Notes under the pieces: generated by a model | Database searches by the model: none | Seen by the model: the letters and a program-made list of their open reading frames with translations, nothing else | What the model was told of the DNA's origin: nothing | Assembly: GCA_003576845.1 (NCBI GenBank) | Contig: QEVJ01000012.1 | Span: forward strand, 1 to 63,320 | From: Planctomycetota bacterium | GTDB lineage: Bacteria; Planctomycetota; Planctomycetia; Pirellulales; PLA5 | Length of the DNA stretch: 63,320 nucleotides | Direction: 5' to 3' | In this document: one piece after another, positions 33,921-42,410 of the stretch | Position numbering within the stretch: position 1 is the first letter of the stretch | How the letters are laid out: each line of letters opens with the position of its first letter | Position numbers and translations under genes: made by a program

Positions 33921-35774
33921 TCACTTCCGGCCGCTGGCCACGAGCGTGTCCGCGCCCATTTCGAGTTGATAACCCAACGTGATCCACCCGCGTTGGAAAT
34001 CGAACTCCCGGAGCGCAAGCGAACGCAGTTTGCCGAGCGCCCCGCCTTCGGGCGCTACGAGGCCGTCGAAGTGAAGCTCCTCGGGAAACACGGCGGAGAA
34101 CTTTCGCTCCAGGAAACGCTGCAAATCGTTCGCGGCGGGCGCGTCGGGCGAGACGCGAACGGCGATCCCTCCGCGGCGAAACAACGCCGGGCCGTCCCGC
34201 ATCATCCGCGGTTCGAGCAGCGTCTCAACTTCGATCGGCGTCGTCCAATGGTCGTCACCCCGGCGGGCGGCATCGAATCGCAACACGATCCGAATTGCGC
34301 CGTCCGCAACCCGCGTCGACACCGGCAGGCTCTCGGCAAACGTCACCGACCACGGCGCCGCGCGGTCGTGAACCCAGAGTGCCCGCGGCGGCGAACCCGT
34401 CGCCACCGAAAGCATCTCCATCCAAACGCGATCCTTCACCGTCACGCCCGGCAGGACGCTTTCCGCAAGGTTGTTGAGAAACGACTCGTGGACGCGAAAC
34501 GCCAGGTCGTCGCGCTGGTGGTATTCCGGCGCCGGTACGGCCGATGCCAATTGAGCGAACCGCCGCTGCAAGACCACGATCTTCAGGTGATCCCCCGTCG
34601 TCGAGAACTCGAATCGCTCGGGGAGCGCATCCAGCCGAACGAGCGGCGTCCGAACCTGCTGGCAAAGGAACGTATGGGCCTTGTCGAGCGCATCCTTGCT
34701 CAATTCGTCCGCACGCGTTTCGATCTCCGACTCGATGCGCCGCGCCGTGTCGGAGGCCGCCTGGGGTCGCATGCTTTCAGCGCGACGCCACGCCGCCCGC
34801 TCGATGAATCGCAGCCTGGCCGAAACGTCCTCGATGCTCACGTTCGCCCGCGCCGTCGCTTCAGCCGGCGCAGGGCGCAACCCTTCGTCGTGGATCGTCA
34901 CGCGCTTGGCGGCCGTCATCGTCGCGTCCGATGAACTGTACACGGCCACCCGGCGACGCGTGGACACGTTCTCGGGCATCGCGACCGACCCGCGGATCGT
35001 GAGGTTAACCGTCGCCTCGCCTTCGTTCGGCACGAACTGCACGCCCACTTTCGCCCGCGTGATCGCGACGCCGGTCGTCTCTGCGCCCATCGTAAAAGCG
35101 CTGAACGAGCGCGATTCCGCAATGACGCGGCTGGCCATATAGTCGAGCAACCGCCGCGATACGCGAAACGTCGCATTCGGCTCGGAATACCGGCGTTTCA
35201 CCGCGTCGGCGTATTCCCGGTCGGTTTCGCTGACTCGCGATAGCCAGTCGGCGAGGGCGGCGGCCGTCGCCAACTCGACGTGCGGCGGTTGATCGCCCAG
35301 TGCGTCGCCCAGCCGTCTGGCCGTTTCGCGGCGGGCGGCGAGAAGTTGCTCCGGCCGATCCTCATCGGCGAGCTCGGCGCTGGCCGCAAGCGACCGAAGT
35401 TCGTGTCGCAGGCGGATGAACTCGGGCCGTTCCAAGCCGACCACGTTTTGCCGCAGATGGCGGTCGATCGCAGCGAGCGCTTCACAGTCCGGCCGTTCGG
35501 CCGCGACCAGCGAATCTATGTCATTCCATCCGAGCCATGTCCGCCATGCCTGTGCGTTCGCCGCGCCGCCACCGTCGATGAGCTTGCCGACCTCGGCAAG
35601 CGCCGCCACGGCCCGCTGTCGAGCGGCGTTCAGCAGAGCGCCGCGGCTTGACTTCGCGGGCAGTTCGCGCCGCGCGCGCTCGTTCGCGCCGAACAGTGTT
35701 GCGGCCGCACAAGAAAACAGGATTGTCGTCGCGGCCGCAGTCCACGTGCGCCGCCATACTCGACCTCGGTTCAT
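33921..35774 (-). CDS. Secreted protein of unknown function coupled to the redoxin fusion
   Basis: A 617-residue protein starting at ATG 35774, which overlaps the stop of the upstream gene (ATGA). A signal peptide is likely: MNRGRVWRRTWTAAATTILF then SCAAATLFGANERA. The mature part is predicted alpha-helical at the N-terminus (ARQRAVAALAEVGKLIDGGG) and beta-rich later (VGVQFVPNEGEATVNLTIRGS; FRRGGIAVRVSPDAPAANDL). I recognise no domain. It is not the 1011-codon reading frame that runs further upstream, which is a shadow of the neighbour. Translational coupling to the redoxin fusion gene suggests a shared process outside the cytoplasm. Confidence 0.72.
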   Translation of the reverse strand: MNRGRVWRRTWTAAATTILFSCAAATLFGANERARRELPAKSSRGALLNAARQRAVAALAEVGKLIDGGGAANAQAWRTWLGWNDIDSLVAAERPDCEALAAIDRHLRQNVVGLERPEFIRLRHELRSLAASAELADEDRPEQLLAARRETARRLGDALGDQPPHVELATAAALADWLSRVSETDREYADAVKRRYSEPNATFRVSRRLLDYMASRVIAESRSFSAFTMGAETTGVAITRAKVGVQFVPNEGEATVNLTIRGSVAMPENVSTRRRVAVYSSSDATMTAAKRVTIHDEGLRPAPAEATARANVSIEDVSARLRFIERAAWRRAESMRPQAASDTARRIESEIETRADELSKDALDKAHTFLCQQVRTPLVRLDALPERFEFSTTGDHLKIVVLQRRFAQLASAVPAPEYHQRDDLAFRVHESFLNNLAESVLPGVTVKDRVWMEMLSVATGSPPRALWVHDRAAPWSVTFAESLPVSTRVADGAIRIVLRFDAARRGDDHWTTPIEVETLLEPRMMRDGPALFRRGGIAVRVSPDAPAANDLQRFLERKFSAVFPEELHFDGLVAPEGGALGKLRSLALREFDFQRGWITLGYQLEMGADTLVASGRK

Positions 35775-37627
35775 CGTGTTCCCCCGTCGCTTGCTGCCCC
35801 GGCGCGATCGAGCCGATACTTGAATCGCGTGCTGAACATCTCGTCCGTGGTTTGCTGGCCCCACGAGACTTCGGTGTCCGGATTGGGGTTGTTGGGGTTG
35901 ATGTCCGAGTTGTCGAAGTGGCCGACGGCGCGGAGTTCCATGCCCGCCGGCAGGTTGAGCGGCGTTTCGAGTTCGTACGTTCGCTGCCAGTTGGGATCGA
36001 ACAACGGAACCGACAACACCGGCGTGACCCGCATGACCTCGTCGGTATCCGGATCGCGTTCGACGATTTCCAGACGAAAAGACTTTCCGCGCAAGTGGAA
36101 ATGCGGCCGCACCGCATCGATCAACACGTCGTGCGCGAAGTAATACGTGTCTTCGACCCGATAGTGCGGATGGTGCGGCGGGACGCGGAATCGGCCGATC
36201 GGCTTGCGAAACACTTCCGTCAGCACTTCCTCTTGGGGCAGTTCCTGCGCCCAGCGAAACGCGACCATCGACTGATCGTCCACTTCGCGAACGTTGTTGG
36301 GCGTGTAATGTACCTCGAAGATCAGGTCGGAATGCTTGGGAATGCGAACGCCCTGGCCCCGCGGATAGACCTTGGCGTTGTACGAGTCGCCCGGCACGTA
36401 GTCGTTTATCAAATGCCCCAGATTGCCGTTCACGCCGTAAAGCTGGGCCATCGCCATCAGCCCGTCGATCTTCCCCTTCGACTCCGGCACGACGTGCAGC
36501 GTGATGTGGTGGACGACGTCCGCGCTGCCGGGCTTGATTTCGACCGCCTCGAACCAGCGATCTTCCTCCAGACCCAGCGGAACGCGGAAAAACTGATAGT
36601 CGAGCACGCCGTGCTTGGGCACGCGAAACGGTTTGGGCATGCGATAGACGTAGTCGACCGCGCCGATTTCCCACTCGCTCTCCTTGCCGGTGGAATCCCG
36701 CCGCTGCGACGCGACGGAGCTCGCTTCTCCCTCGGGCGCGCCCGCGTCGATCCACGCGACGAACAGGTCGCGGTCCTTGTCGGGAAGACGCTTGTCGTTG
36801 CGAATCTTGCCGAACTTCGGATTCAAGTCGCCGTGCCACGGCGGCATCCGGCGATCGACGATCGCCTCGCGAATCTTCTCCGAATTCATCGACACGTCGT
36901 CGTAAGTGAGCAACTCGAAGGGACCGGGTCCGCCATCGCGGTGACACGCTTGACAATGTTGCGCGATGATCGGCGCAATGTCCCGGTGATAAGTGACGCC
37001 GTCCGCCGGCTTCTGCTCCGGCTTGCGGCGCTCGATGAGACAGCCCGACGCCCGCGCAAACGGCAGCTTGACGATCCGCCCGGCGAGCACGTCGTCAATC
37101 GCGTCGCGCAGATACTGTTTCCTCGCCGCGGCCTTGCGTCCGCGCTGCTCGAACTGGTCGTCGATCGCGCCCTGATAGACCTTCTTCAAGTCGCTCGTCA
37201 GCAAGACGACTTCGGGCGTGATCGTCGCTTCGAGCCATTCGGCGAGCCGCTGGTCGACGTCCTTGAATGCCGGCAGCGCGATGTCCTGGTCGTGCGCGTG
37301 CACGGCCATGTCGTGAACTTCCACGCTCGGGTCGCTGTACACGGCGAAGAACCGCACGCCTCGGTCGCGAAAGCGGTCTTGCAGCTCGTTGAGCTTGGGA
37401 ATGTATTGCTGGGCGACAGGGCACTCGGTTCCCAGGAACACGAACGCCAGCGCGCGGGTGTCGTCGCGCACAAGTTGGGCCACGTCGAAGCTGCTCGAGT
37501 AGATGCTCTTAAGCTGAGGGCGTTCCGCAGGCGACGACGCCAGAGGCTGCTGCGCCGAGCAAAACGCGGTTGAGCCGATCGTGACCAACGTGACCGATAG
37601 GGCGATTGCGCAGGTTGTCCGTTTCAT
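35771..37627 (-). CDS. Redoxin / CxxCH haem-type / copper monooxygenase-like fusion
   Basis: A 618-residue exported protein. ATG 37627 has GGGAG eight bases upstream and opens a signal peptide (MKRTTCAIALSVTLVTIGST, cleavage near SAQQ). Domains in order: a thioredoxin-fold redoxin (about 30-195) with the single active-site-type Cys69 in LGTECPVAQQY; a short cytochrome-c-like segment with QHCQACHRDG near residue 222 and MPPWHGD, giving a CxxCH haem site; then a domain resembling copper type II ascorbate-dependent monooxygenase (about 340-590), with DVVHHITLHVV and LIFEVHYTPN as candidate copper histidines. The order fits a periplasmic electron-transfer or oxidation protein of a type seen in planctomycetes. 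The redoxin has no CxxC, so it is not an oxidoreductase of thioredoxin kind. Confidence 0.8.
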   Translation of the reverse strand: MKRTTCAIALSVTLVTIGSTAFCSAQQPLASSPAERPQLKSIYSSSFDVAQLVRDDTRALAFVFLGTECPVAQQYIPKLNELQDRFRDRGVRFFAVYSDPSVEVHDMAVHAHDQDIALPAFKDVDQRLAEWLEATITPEVVLLTSDLKKVYQGAIDDQFEQRGRKAAARKQYLRDAIDDVLAGRIVKLPFARASGCLIERRKPEQKPADGVTYHRDIAPIIAQHCQACHRDGGPGPFELLTYDDVSMNSEKIREAIVDRRMPPWHGDLNPKFGKIRNDKRLPDKDRDLFVAWIDAGAPEGEASSVASQRRDSTGKESEWEIGAVDYVYRMPKPFRVPKHGVLDYQFFRVPLGLEEDRWFEAVEIKPGSADVVHHITLHVVPESKGKIDGLMAMAQLYGVNGNLGHLINDYVPGDSYNAKVYPRGQGVRIPKHSDLIFEVHYTPNNVREVDDQSMVAFRWAQELPQEEVLTEVFRKPIGRFRVPPHHPHYRVEDTYYFAHDVLIDAVRPHFHLRGKSFRLEIVERDPDTDEVMRVTPVLSVPLFDPNWQRTYELETPLNLPAGMELRAVGHFDNSDINPNNPNPDTEVSWGQQTTDEMFSTRFKYRLDRAGAASDGGTR

Positions 37628-37965
37628 CTTGTATTCTCCCGGAAACTTTACCTCGCGAATCCCGCGCCGAGATGGCTGCCGCCCGGCTGGAGTGCGGACG
37701 ATTTTGCCGCTGCGGTTCTCCCAGCTGCGCATTCCAAAACGAAACCTTTCTTTGACCCGACCGCCGCAACGCGCCGCCTCCGGCGGAGAACCGCGGGCGT
37801 GGCGTGGCTGCCCAGTGGGTAAAAGACGGCCGGCGAATCGGGCCAATTCGGCTTGTTCCGGGGCAAGCGACCGACTACAAGAAAGGCTGCCCGGTGAGCG
37901 TTGCCGCTCGCCAGCGGTGTGTTTTTTGTGACCGCTCTGGTTTCCCGCAGACGCTCCGACCGCCC

Positions 37966-38808
37966 ATGGACAACGGCCAGCACGAACCGAAATCCCGCGG
38001 CAAGCGGCCGAAGCGGGAAACGCCGGAGGGGCTATGGAAACAGTGCCCCGGCTGTAGCGAGACCGTCTGGGTCAAGGAAGTCGAGCGGGCGCAAAACGTG
38101 TGCCCCCACTGCGATTTTCATTGGTACGTGTCCGCGTCCGAGCGGATCCGCCAGGTTCTCGACGAAGGCACCTTCGAGGAGTGGGACGCAGACCTCGTGC
38201 CGGCCGATCCCCTCGGTTTCGTCGACAAAAAACCCTATCCCGAGCGCGTCGCCGCAGAGCAGAAGCTGACCGGACTCAAGGAAGCCGCCGTCACGGGCAC
38301 GGGCATGATCCGCGCCCGCCGCGTCGCTTTCGGCGTCACCGACTCCGCCTTCATCATGGGCAGCATGGGTTCCGTCGTCGGCGAGAAGCTCACCCGGCTC
38401 GTCGAACGGGCGACCGACCAAAAACTGCCGCTGATCATCGTCAGCGGCTCCGGCGGCGGCGCCCGAATGCACGAAGGAATTCTGTCGCTGATGCAAATGG
38501 CGAAAGTCTCGGCGGCCCTCGCCCGCTACGACCAGGCCGGCGGATTATTCATCTCGGTGCTGACCAATCCGACGATGGGCGGCGTCGCGGCCAGTTTCGC
38601 CTCGCTCGGCGATCTCGTCTTCGCAGAACCCAAAGCCCTGATCGGCTTCGCCGGCCCGCGAACCATCAAGGCGACGATCCGCATCGAACTCCCCAAAGGA
38701 TTTCAGACGAGCGAGTTCTTGCTAGAGCACGGTTTTGTGGACCACATCGTGCATCGCAAGAATCTCAAAAGCGAAATCGCCCGGGCGATCGACTACTGCG
38801 GGAAGTGA
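37966..38808 (+). CDS. accD: Acetyl-CoA carboxylase carboxyltransferase subunit beta
   Basis: A 280-residue subunit that, with AccA, transfers the carboxyl group from biotin to acetyl-CoA to form malonyl-CoA. The N-terminal zinc ribbon is complete (Cys27, Cys30, Cys46, Cys49: CPGC and CPHC). The crotonase-like core follows: [51 protein letters not shown] and [17 protein letters not shown], then [12 protein letters not shown]. Length is normal for the family, and ATG 37966 begins just before the zinc ribbon; an in-frame extension to 37804 contains no conserved sequence. No Shine-Dalgarno is evident. accA is not in the window. It ends at the border of the compositionally different accessory patch. 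Confidence 0.95.
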   Translation: MDNGQHEPKSRGKRPKRETPEGLWKQCPGCSETVWVKEVERAQNVCPHCDFHWYVSASERIRQVLDEGTFEEWDADLVPADPLGFVDKKPYPERVAAEQKLTGLKEAAVTGTGMIRARRVAFGVTDSAFIMGSMGSVVGEKLTRLVERATDQKLPLIIVSGSGGGARMHEGILSLMQMAKVSAALARYDQAGGLFISVLTNPTMGGVAASFASLGDLVFAEPKALIGFAGPRTIKATIRIELPKGFQTSEFLLEHGFVDHIVHRKNLKSEIARAIDYCGK

Positions 38809-39041
38809 CGGACCAAGTAGTGTGCCCTGCGAGTACCGACGATGGTCACACCACGGTGCGCCGACTCGGCGTGCCAGCGTGCGTGTGCTGCGGCTACTGG
38901 TTTCGCCGCCGACGATTGTGTCCATGAATCGAGGTCTATCGGGGCAATCGCAGCAACGCTACGAGACTAGATCGCGCCATGCGACATACCATCTACGCAC
39001 CAACGCGATCACGGTTGGCGATCCCAACAGAAGGTTTCGCC

Positions 39042-39509
39042 TCACGCACCAAGTGAGAAGATGGGCTGTGTCGTGATGACCATGTTACCGGCGATTCTTA
39101 GAAACGCTTCAAATCCGTCGTCTTCAGGGGATGGTCCAACTAGTTCCGCCAATACGACGGAACCATTGAATCTGCGGTCGACGTAAAACGGTCCATTCGT
39201 CTGCTTCGCGCACTCGTATTGCTGCGAAAGCCAATGGAAGACAAGGGCGTGGGCAGAATCTTGCGGAAGTACGCCCCACCCAGTTCGTCTCCCAAGCCAA
39301 GAATATAAATCCGGCCAGTTTCGTATTAGCTTTGCTCCACGATCAAGCTTGTAAAGCGATTCTTGCACGCCTGGTTCCATGGCAAGCCCGGCTACGCGAA
39401 CCTCAAGGTTCTCCTGCGCGTCGCCATGCCATTTCGTATATAAACCAAACGTGGCGGAATTCGCGTTGACATCGCCCAGGTAAACAAGATAGCAGTTACT
39501 TATGTCCAC
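39042..39509 (-). CDS. Small protein of unknown function in an AT-richer patch
   Basis: A 155-residue protein. The GTG at 39509 was chosen over an in-frame start at 39608 because GGAG lies seven bases upstream. It begins VDISNCYLVYLGDVNANSA and contains EVRVAGLAMEPGVQESLYKL and AHALVFHWLSQQYECAKQ. There is no signal peptide and no membrane helix, and no motif I can name. Base composition is visibly lower in GC than in the neighbours, as for the next four genes. It is downstream of the secreted coiled-coil gene on the same strand. Small soluble proteins in such patches can be immunity or antitoxin proteins, but nothing in the sequence shows that. Confidence 0.55.
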   Translation of the reverse strand: MDISNCYLVYLGDVNANSATFGLYTKWHGDAQENLEVRVAGLAMEPGVQESLYKLDRGAKLIRNWPDLYSWLGRRTGWGVLPQDSAHALVFHWLSQQYECAKQTNGPFYVDRRFNGSVVLAELVGPSPEDDGFEAFLRIAGNMVITTQPIFSLGA

Positions 39510-39601
39510 GGCATCGGCTCCTGTCTTCGTTTGGCAGGTAGGCTTCAGCGCACGGCAAGCAATATAATTAGCGGATCGCTTGGACCACGAGCGTTCGCGT
39601 C

Positions 39602-40105
39602 TCACCACGTGCGCGGTCGTTTACGGATTTGGTTCATGTTCTCCTGGAATTGGCGATTCCGTAGCTCCTGAAACTGGCGCTCGCGTTGCTGGAGTTGCTC
39701 TCGATGATGTCTCTCGCGCTGCTTCAATTCGGCGCGATGGCGGCGGTCTGCTTGCTTCTGTTTCTCTTCCTCGTGCCGACGAGGAGCATCGACGGCGACC
39801 GATTCGGTTCGTTGAAGGACTACATTCATGCGCTTCTTTACGTCGTCTGCGCGATTCCAGTTGCCGTCCGCAATGTGCTTTCTATAGTCGCGCAGGAGCC
39901 ATTGCAGGGTCTTGACGTCGCTTCGTTCCCGTTCGTTGGCAACGGCACTCGAACTTCTGCCGACTATGCCCTCAACGAAGTTCTGGAACTCTTGATGCTC
40001 CCTACGGCGTTCGCGGTCGGGGTCAGGCCGGTCTCGCTGTCCATTGCTCTCAGCGCATGCGAGCAACAAAGCGAACATTAAGAAGAGCTTCTTTTTCATT
40101 GACAT
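39602..40105 (-). CDS. Secreted coiled-coil protein, possible lipoprotein
   Basis: A 167-residue protein. The start is ATG 40105 (or ATG 40099), opening MSMKKKLFLMFALLLACAES, which is a signal peptide; LLAC could be a lipobox with Cys at residue 17. The mature part is very rich in Arg, Glu and Gln (DRERRREHQEFQNF; LKQRERHHREQLQQRERQF) and should be a long helix or coiled coil. No enzymatic motif is seen. It lies 92 bases upstream of the unknown gene at 39042-39509 and is transcribed away from the YwgA-like operon, so the 144-base region 40106-40249 should hold both promoters. Confidence 0.65.
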   Translation of the reverse strand: MSMKKKLFLMFALLLACAESNGQRDRPDPDRERRREHQEFQNFVEGIVGRSSSAVANERERSDVKTLQWLLRDYRKHIADGNWNRADDVKKRMNVVLQRTESVAVDAPRRHEEEKQKQADRRHRAELKQRERHHREQLQQRERQFQELRNRQFQENMNQIRKRPRTW

Positions 40106-40249
40106 GATTCCGAATGGGAGCAGAAGATCAACTTCGCGGGCACCCAAACCCTACTTCGTTTCTACCCAATGGGCAAACGAGAGGTTGCGGCTTCACCAAA
40201 CGTATGGGCGCAACATTCTATGCGCATTGGAGTTAGGGGACTTCGTAAA

Positions 40250-40402
40250 ATGAGCGACCCGATGCGAATTACGCTCGATCCGATCGTAATGGGCGACACG
40301 GTCTACAAACTCTATAATCCCGATGCGGAGCATGAGTTGACTGAAATTTGCAGCGAGTCCTCGCACCTGAACTACAAAAAGTTGAGCCCTAGGACAGCAT
40401 GA
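40250..40402 (+). CDS. 50-residue micro-ORF, possibly an HD-hydrolase remnant
   Basis: The ATG at 40250 follows AGGGGA by about ten bases, so it may be translated. The 50-residue product includes MRITLDPIVMGDTVYKLYNP and ends YKKLSPRTA. Its stop overlaps the ATG of a second micro-ORF (ATGA at 40399-40402). Two readings are open. It may be a real small protein. Or, since the YwgA-like gene comes next, and ywfO (an HD phosphohydrolase) sits beside ywgA in Bacillus (recollection), it may be the eroded C-terminal part of an HD gene broken by a frameshift. Confidence 0.4.
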   Translation: MSDPMRITLDPIVMGDTVYKLYNPDAEHELTEICSESSHLNYKKLSPRTA

Positions 40403-40503
40403 CGCAATTGGCGAAGAAGAACACGTTGGTTCGCCATTATCTTCCTGCCACGGTGCGCGATAAAATGTTCCCCGAGGCCGTGCCGTTACTCCACAAGGAT
40501 TGA
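40399..40503 (+). CDS. 34-residue micro-ORF coupled to its neighbours
   Basis: It is too short for routine gene calling. It starts with ATG at 40399 inside the stop of the preceding ORF and ends with TGA at 40501-40503, three bases before the ATG of the YwgA-like gene. The product reads MTQLAKKNTLVRHYLPATVR and ends EAVPLLHKD. With its neighbours it forms a three-ORF chain with no gaps. It could be a small component of that module or the second half of a frameshifted gene. Confidence 0.35.
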   Translation: MTQLAKKNTLVRHYLPATVRDKMFPEAVPLLHKD

Positions 40504-40506
40504 GCC

Positions 40507-41007
40507 ATGAGCATCGAGAATTATCGCTGGCTGGCGGCACTAATCGCGGCCCATCCCGATTGCGAAGTCTTCGGAAGGACGCGCCTGCAGAAAGAAGTAA
40601 AGCTATTGCAGCGGATCGGATTCCCGACGCATTACGACTACATGATTCACTTCTACGGTCCTTACAGCGAATCGCTGCATAGCGACATCGGCTTGCTCGA
40701 AGCATTTGGTTTTATCGTACAGACGGCCGAGCCAACCAAGGAAGGCAATCCTTGCTACAAGCTGAGCGCTCAGGAACGACCCGATTTGCCGAGCGTGGCG
40801 GAGTATCGCGGCGCGATTGCGCGGCTTCATGGAGAGCCTACCGTCGTTCTGGAATTGGCGGCTACCTACGACGCATTCCGCGACATGGGTTCCGACCACG
40901 CCGAGGCAATCGAGCGGTTGCGTAGAAAAAAAGGCGCGAAATGTGACGAAGGAAACCAAGAAAGGGCACTCGAACTGCTCGAGTCGTTGGGGTTGCCCGT
41001 CGCATGA
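40507..41007 (+). CDS. YwgA-like winged-helix protein
   Basis: A 166-residue cytosolic protein. The ATG at 40507 lies three bases after the previous stop. The N-terminal part has CEVFGRTRLQKEVKLLQRIG, HFYGPYSESLHSDI and LLEAFGFIV, a winged-helix pattern shared with Bacillus YwgA and distantly with DUF4065/Panacea proteins, some of which are antitoxins (family knowledge; not searched). The C-terminal part is helical and charged (AIERLRRKKGAKCDEGNQE). No catalytic motif is seen. It is the best-preserved gene of the accessory patch. It may be an antitoxin-like or regulatory protein, or accompany the HD hydrolase remnant. Confidence 0.65.
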   Translation: MSIENYRWLAALIAAHPDCEVFGRTRLQKEVKLLQRIGFPTHYDYMIHFYGPYSESLHSDIGLLEAFGFIVQTAEPTKEGNPCYKLSAQERPDLPSVAEYRGAIARLHGEPTVVLELAATYDAFRDMGSDHAEAIERLRRKKGAKCDEGNQERALELLESLGLPVA

Positions 41008-41033
41008 CGCTCGCGGCGCCGGCGGCAATGCGT

Positions 41034-42410
41034 CTACGCCGTCCGATCCAGCGCCGTCACCTGGTTCAGCTTGTTATACAGCGTCTTCAAGCTGATTCCC
41101 AACTCTTCCGCCGCGCGCGTCTTATTGTTCTCGTTCCGTTCCAGCGATTGCTGAATCGCCTGGAGTTCCAGTTCGGCCAGCGTCCTCGGGCCGAACGTAA
41201 CGAGCGGTTCGCGCAGCCGGCGCTGGCGGAAGTTCGCCGGCAGATGGTCGGCTTGAATCGGCAGTTCGTCGCACAGAATCGTGGCGTGCTCGACCACGTT
41301 CGCCAGCTCGCGGACGTTGCCCGGCCAGGCGTGCGACTTGAGAAGCTCGAGCGCTTCGTCGGTGAACGCGCCTGCCCCGCCGCGCAGCACCGGGCGAAAG
41401 CGGGCGAGCAAGTGATTGGCGAGCGCGGGAATATCGTCGATCCGCTCGCGCAACGGCGGCAGGTGAATCTCGAACGCATTGACGCGGAACATCAAGTCTT
41501 CGCGAAAGTCACCGGTGTGGACCATTTCTTCGAGATTGCGGTGCGTGGCGCACACGACGCGGACGTCGATCGTCTTCGCCTCGTTGTCGCCGACGCGGCG
41601 AATCTCGCCGCTCTCCATCACGCGGAGCAGCTTCGCCTGCATCGCCTTGGGAAGCTCGCCGATTTCATCCAGAAACAGCGTCCCGCCATGGGCGACCTCG
41701 AACAGCCCAACGCGATGCTCTTCCGCGCCCGTGAAGCTTCCTTTGCGATGGCCGAACAGCTCGCTCTCGATGAGCGTTTCGGGAAGCGCGCCGCAGTTTA
41801 CGGCGACGAAAGGCATGTCGTGTCGATGGCTTTGCTCGTGCAGCGCGCGAGCGACGAGCTCCTTGCCGGAGCCGGTCTCGCCGAGCACCAGCACCGTCGA
41901 GTTCGTCGGCGCGACCTTGGCGATTAGCTTTTCGACCTTCTGCATCGCCGGGCTTTCGCCGACCATGTTGGCCGGACCTTCGACGTGTTCGAGCCGCCGC
42001 TTGAGCGCGCGGTACTTCTGCGTCAACTCGCGCTTGTCGGCGACGCGATTGAGCAGCGCTTCGAGTTCGGCCAGCTTGCACGGCTTGGTCAGATAGTCGA
42101 ACGCCCCTTCGCGCAAGGCGGCAATCGCCGTGTCGAGCGATGCCTTGCCCGTCATGATGATCGCGTCGGTGTCCGGCGAGAGTTCGCGCGCCTTCCGCAG
42201 GACCTCGATGCCGCTGTAGCCCGGCATGTCGAGATCGAGCAGCACGCAGTCGTACGTATTGCGTTCAAGCGCGGCGACTGCCGTCCTGCCGTCGGGACAG
42301 ACCGTCACCTGATGGCCCATCGCGGGCAGTTCCAGGCTCATCAATTCCTGCAATGCCCGTTCGTCGTCGGCAAACAGCAGCTTGAGCGATTTATGCGGCT
42401 TGGTAGCGAT
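41034..42410 (-). CDS. NtrC-type sigma-54-dependent response regulator
   Basis: About 458 residues. Receiver domain: acidic pair in LLFADDE, phospho-acceptor Asp59 in CVLLDLDMPG, the threonine of IIMTG and the lysine of YLTKPC. AAA+ domain: Walker A GETGSGKE, sigma-54 loop GSFTGAEE, Walker B GGTLFLDEIGE, R-finger region. Fis-type HTH at the C-terminus (NNKTRAAEELGISLKTLYNK). The acidic pair lies upstream of the first ATG, GTG or TTG in frame. AAGGAG followed seven bases later by ATC (42410) gives the only start that includes it, so ATC is taken as the start. It overlaps the kinase gene by 20 bases, so the two are translated as a pair. Confidence 0.85.
   Translation of the reverse strand: MATKPHKSLKLLFADDERALQELMSLELPAMGHQVTVCPDGRTAVAALERNTYDCVLLDLDMPGYSGIEVLRKARELSPDTDAIIMTGKASLDTAIAALREGAFDYLTKPCKLAELEALLNRVADKRELTQKYRALKRRLEHVEGPANMVGESPAMQKVEKLIAKVAPTNSTVLVLGETGSGKELVARALHEQSHRHDMPFVAVNCGALPETLIESELFGHRKGSFTGAEEHRVGLFEVAHGGTLFLDEIGELPKAMQAKLLRVMESGEIRRVGDNEAKTIDVRVVCATHRNLEEMVHTGDFREDLMFRVNAFEIHLPPLRERIDDIPALANHLLARFRPVLRGGAGAFTDEALELLKSHAWPGNVRELANVVEHATILCDELPIQADHLPANFRQRRLREPLVTFGPRTLAELELQAIQQSLERNENNKTRAAEELGISLKTLYNKLNQVTALDRTA

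Noticed and set aside
33921-36956. 1011-codon minus-strand frame
   Set aside because: Only its last 617 codons, from ATG 35774, are a real protein with a signal peptide. The rest overlaps the redoxin fusion in another frame.
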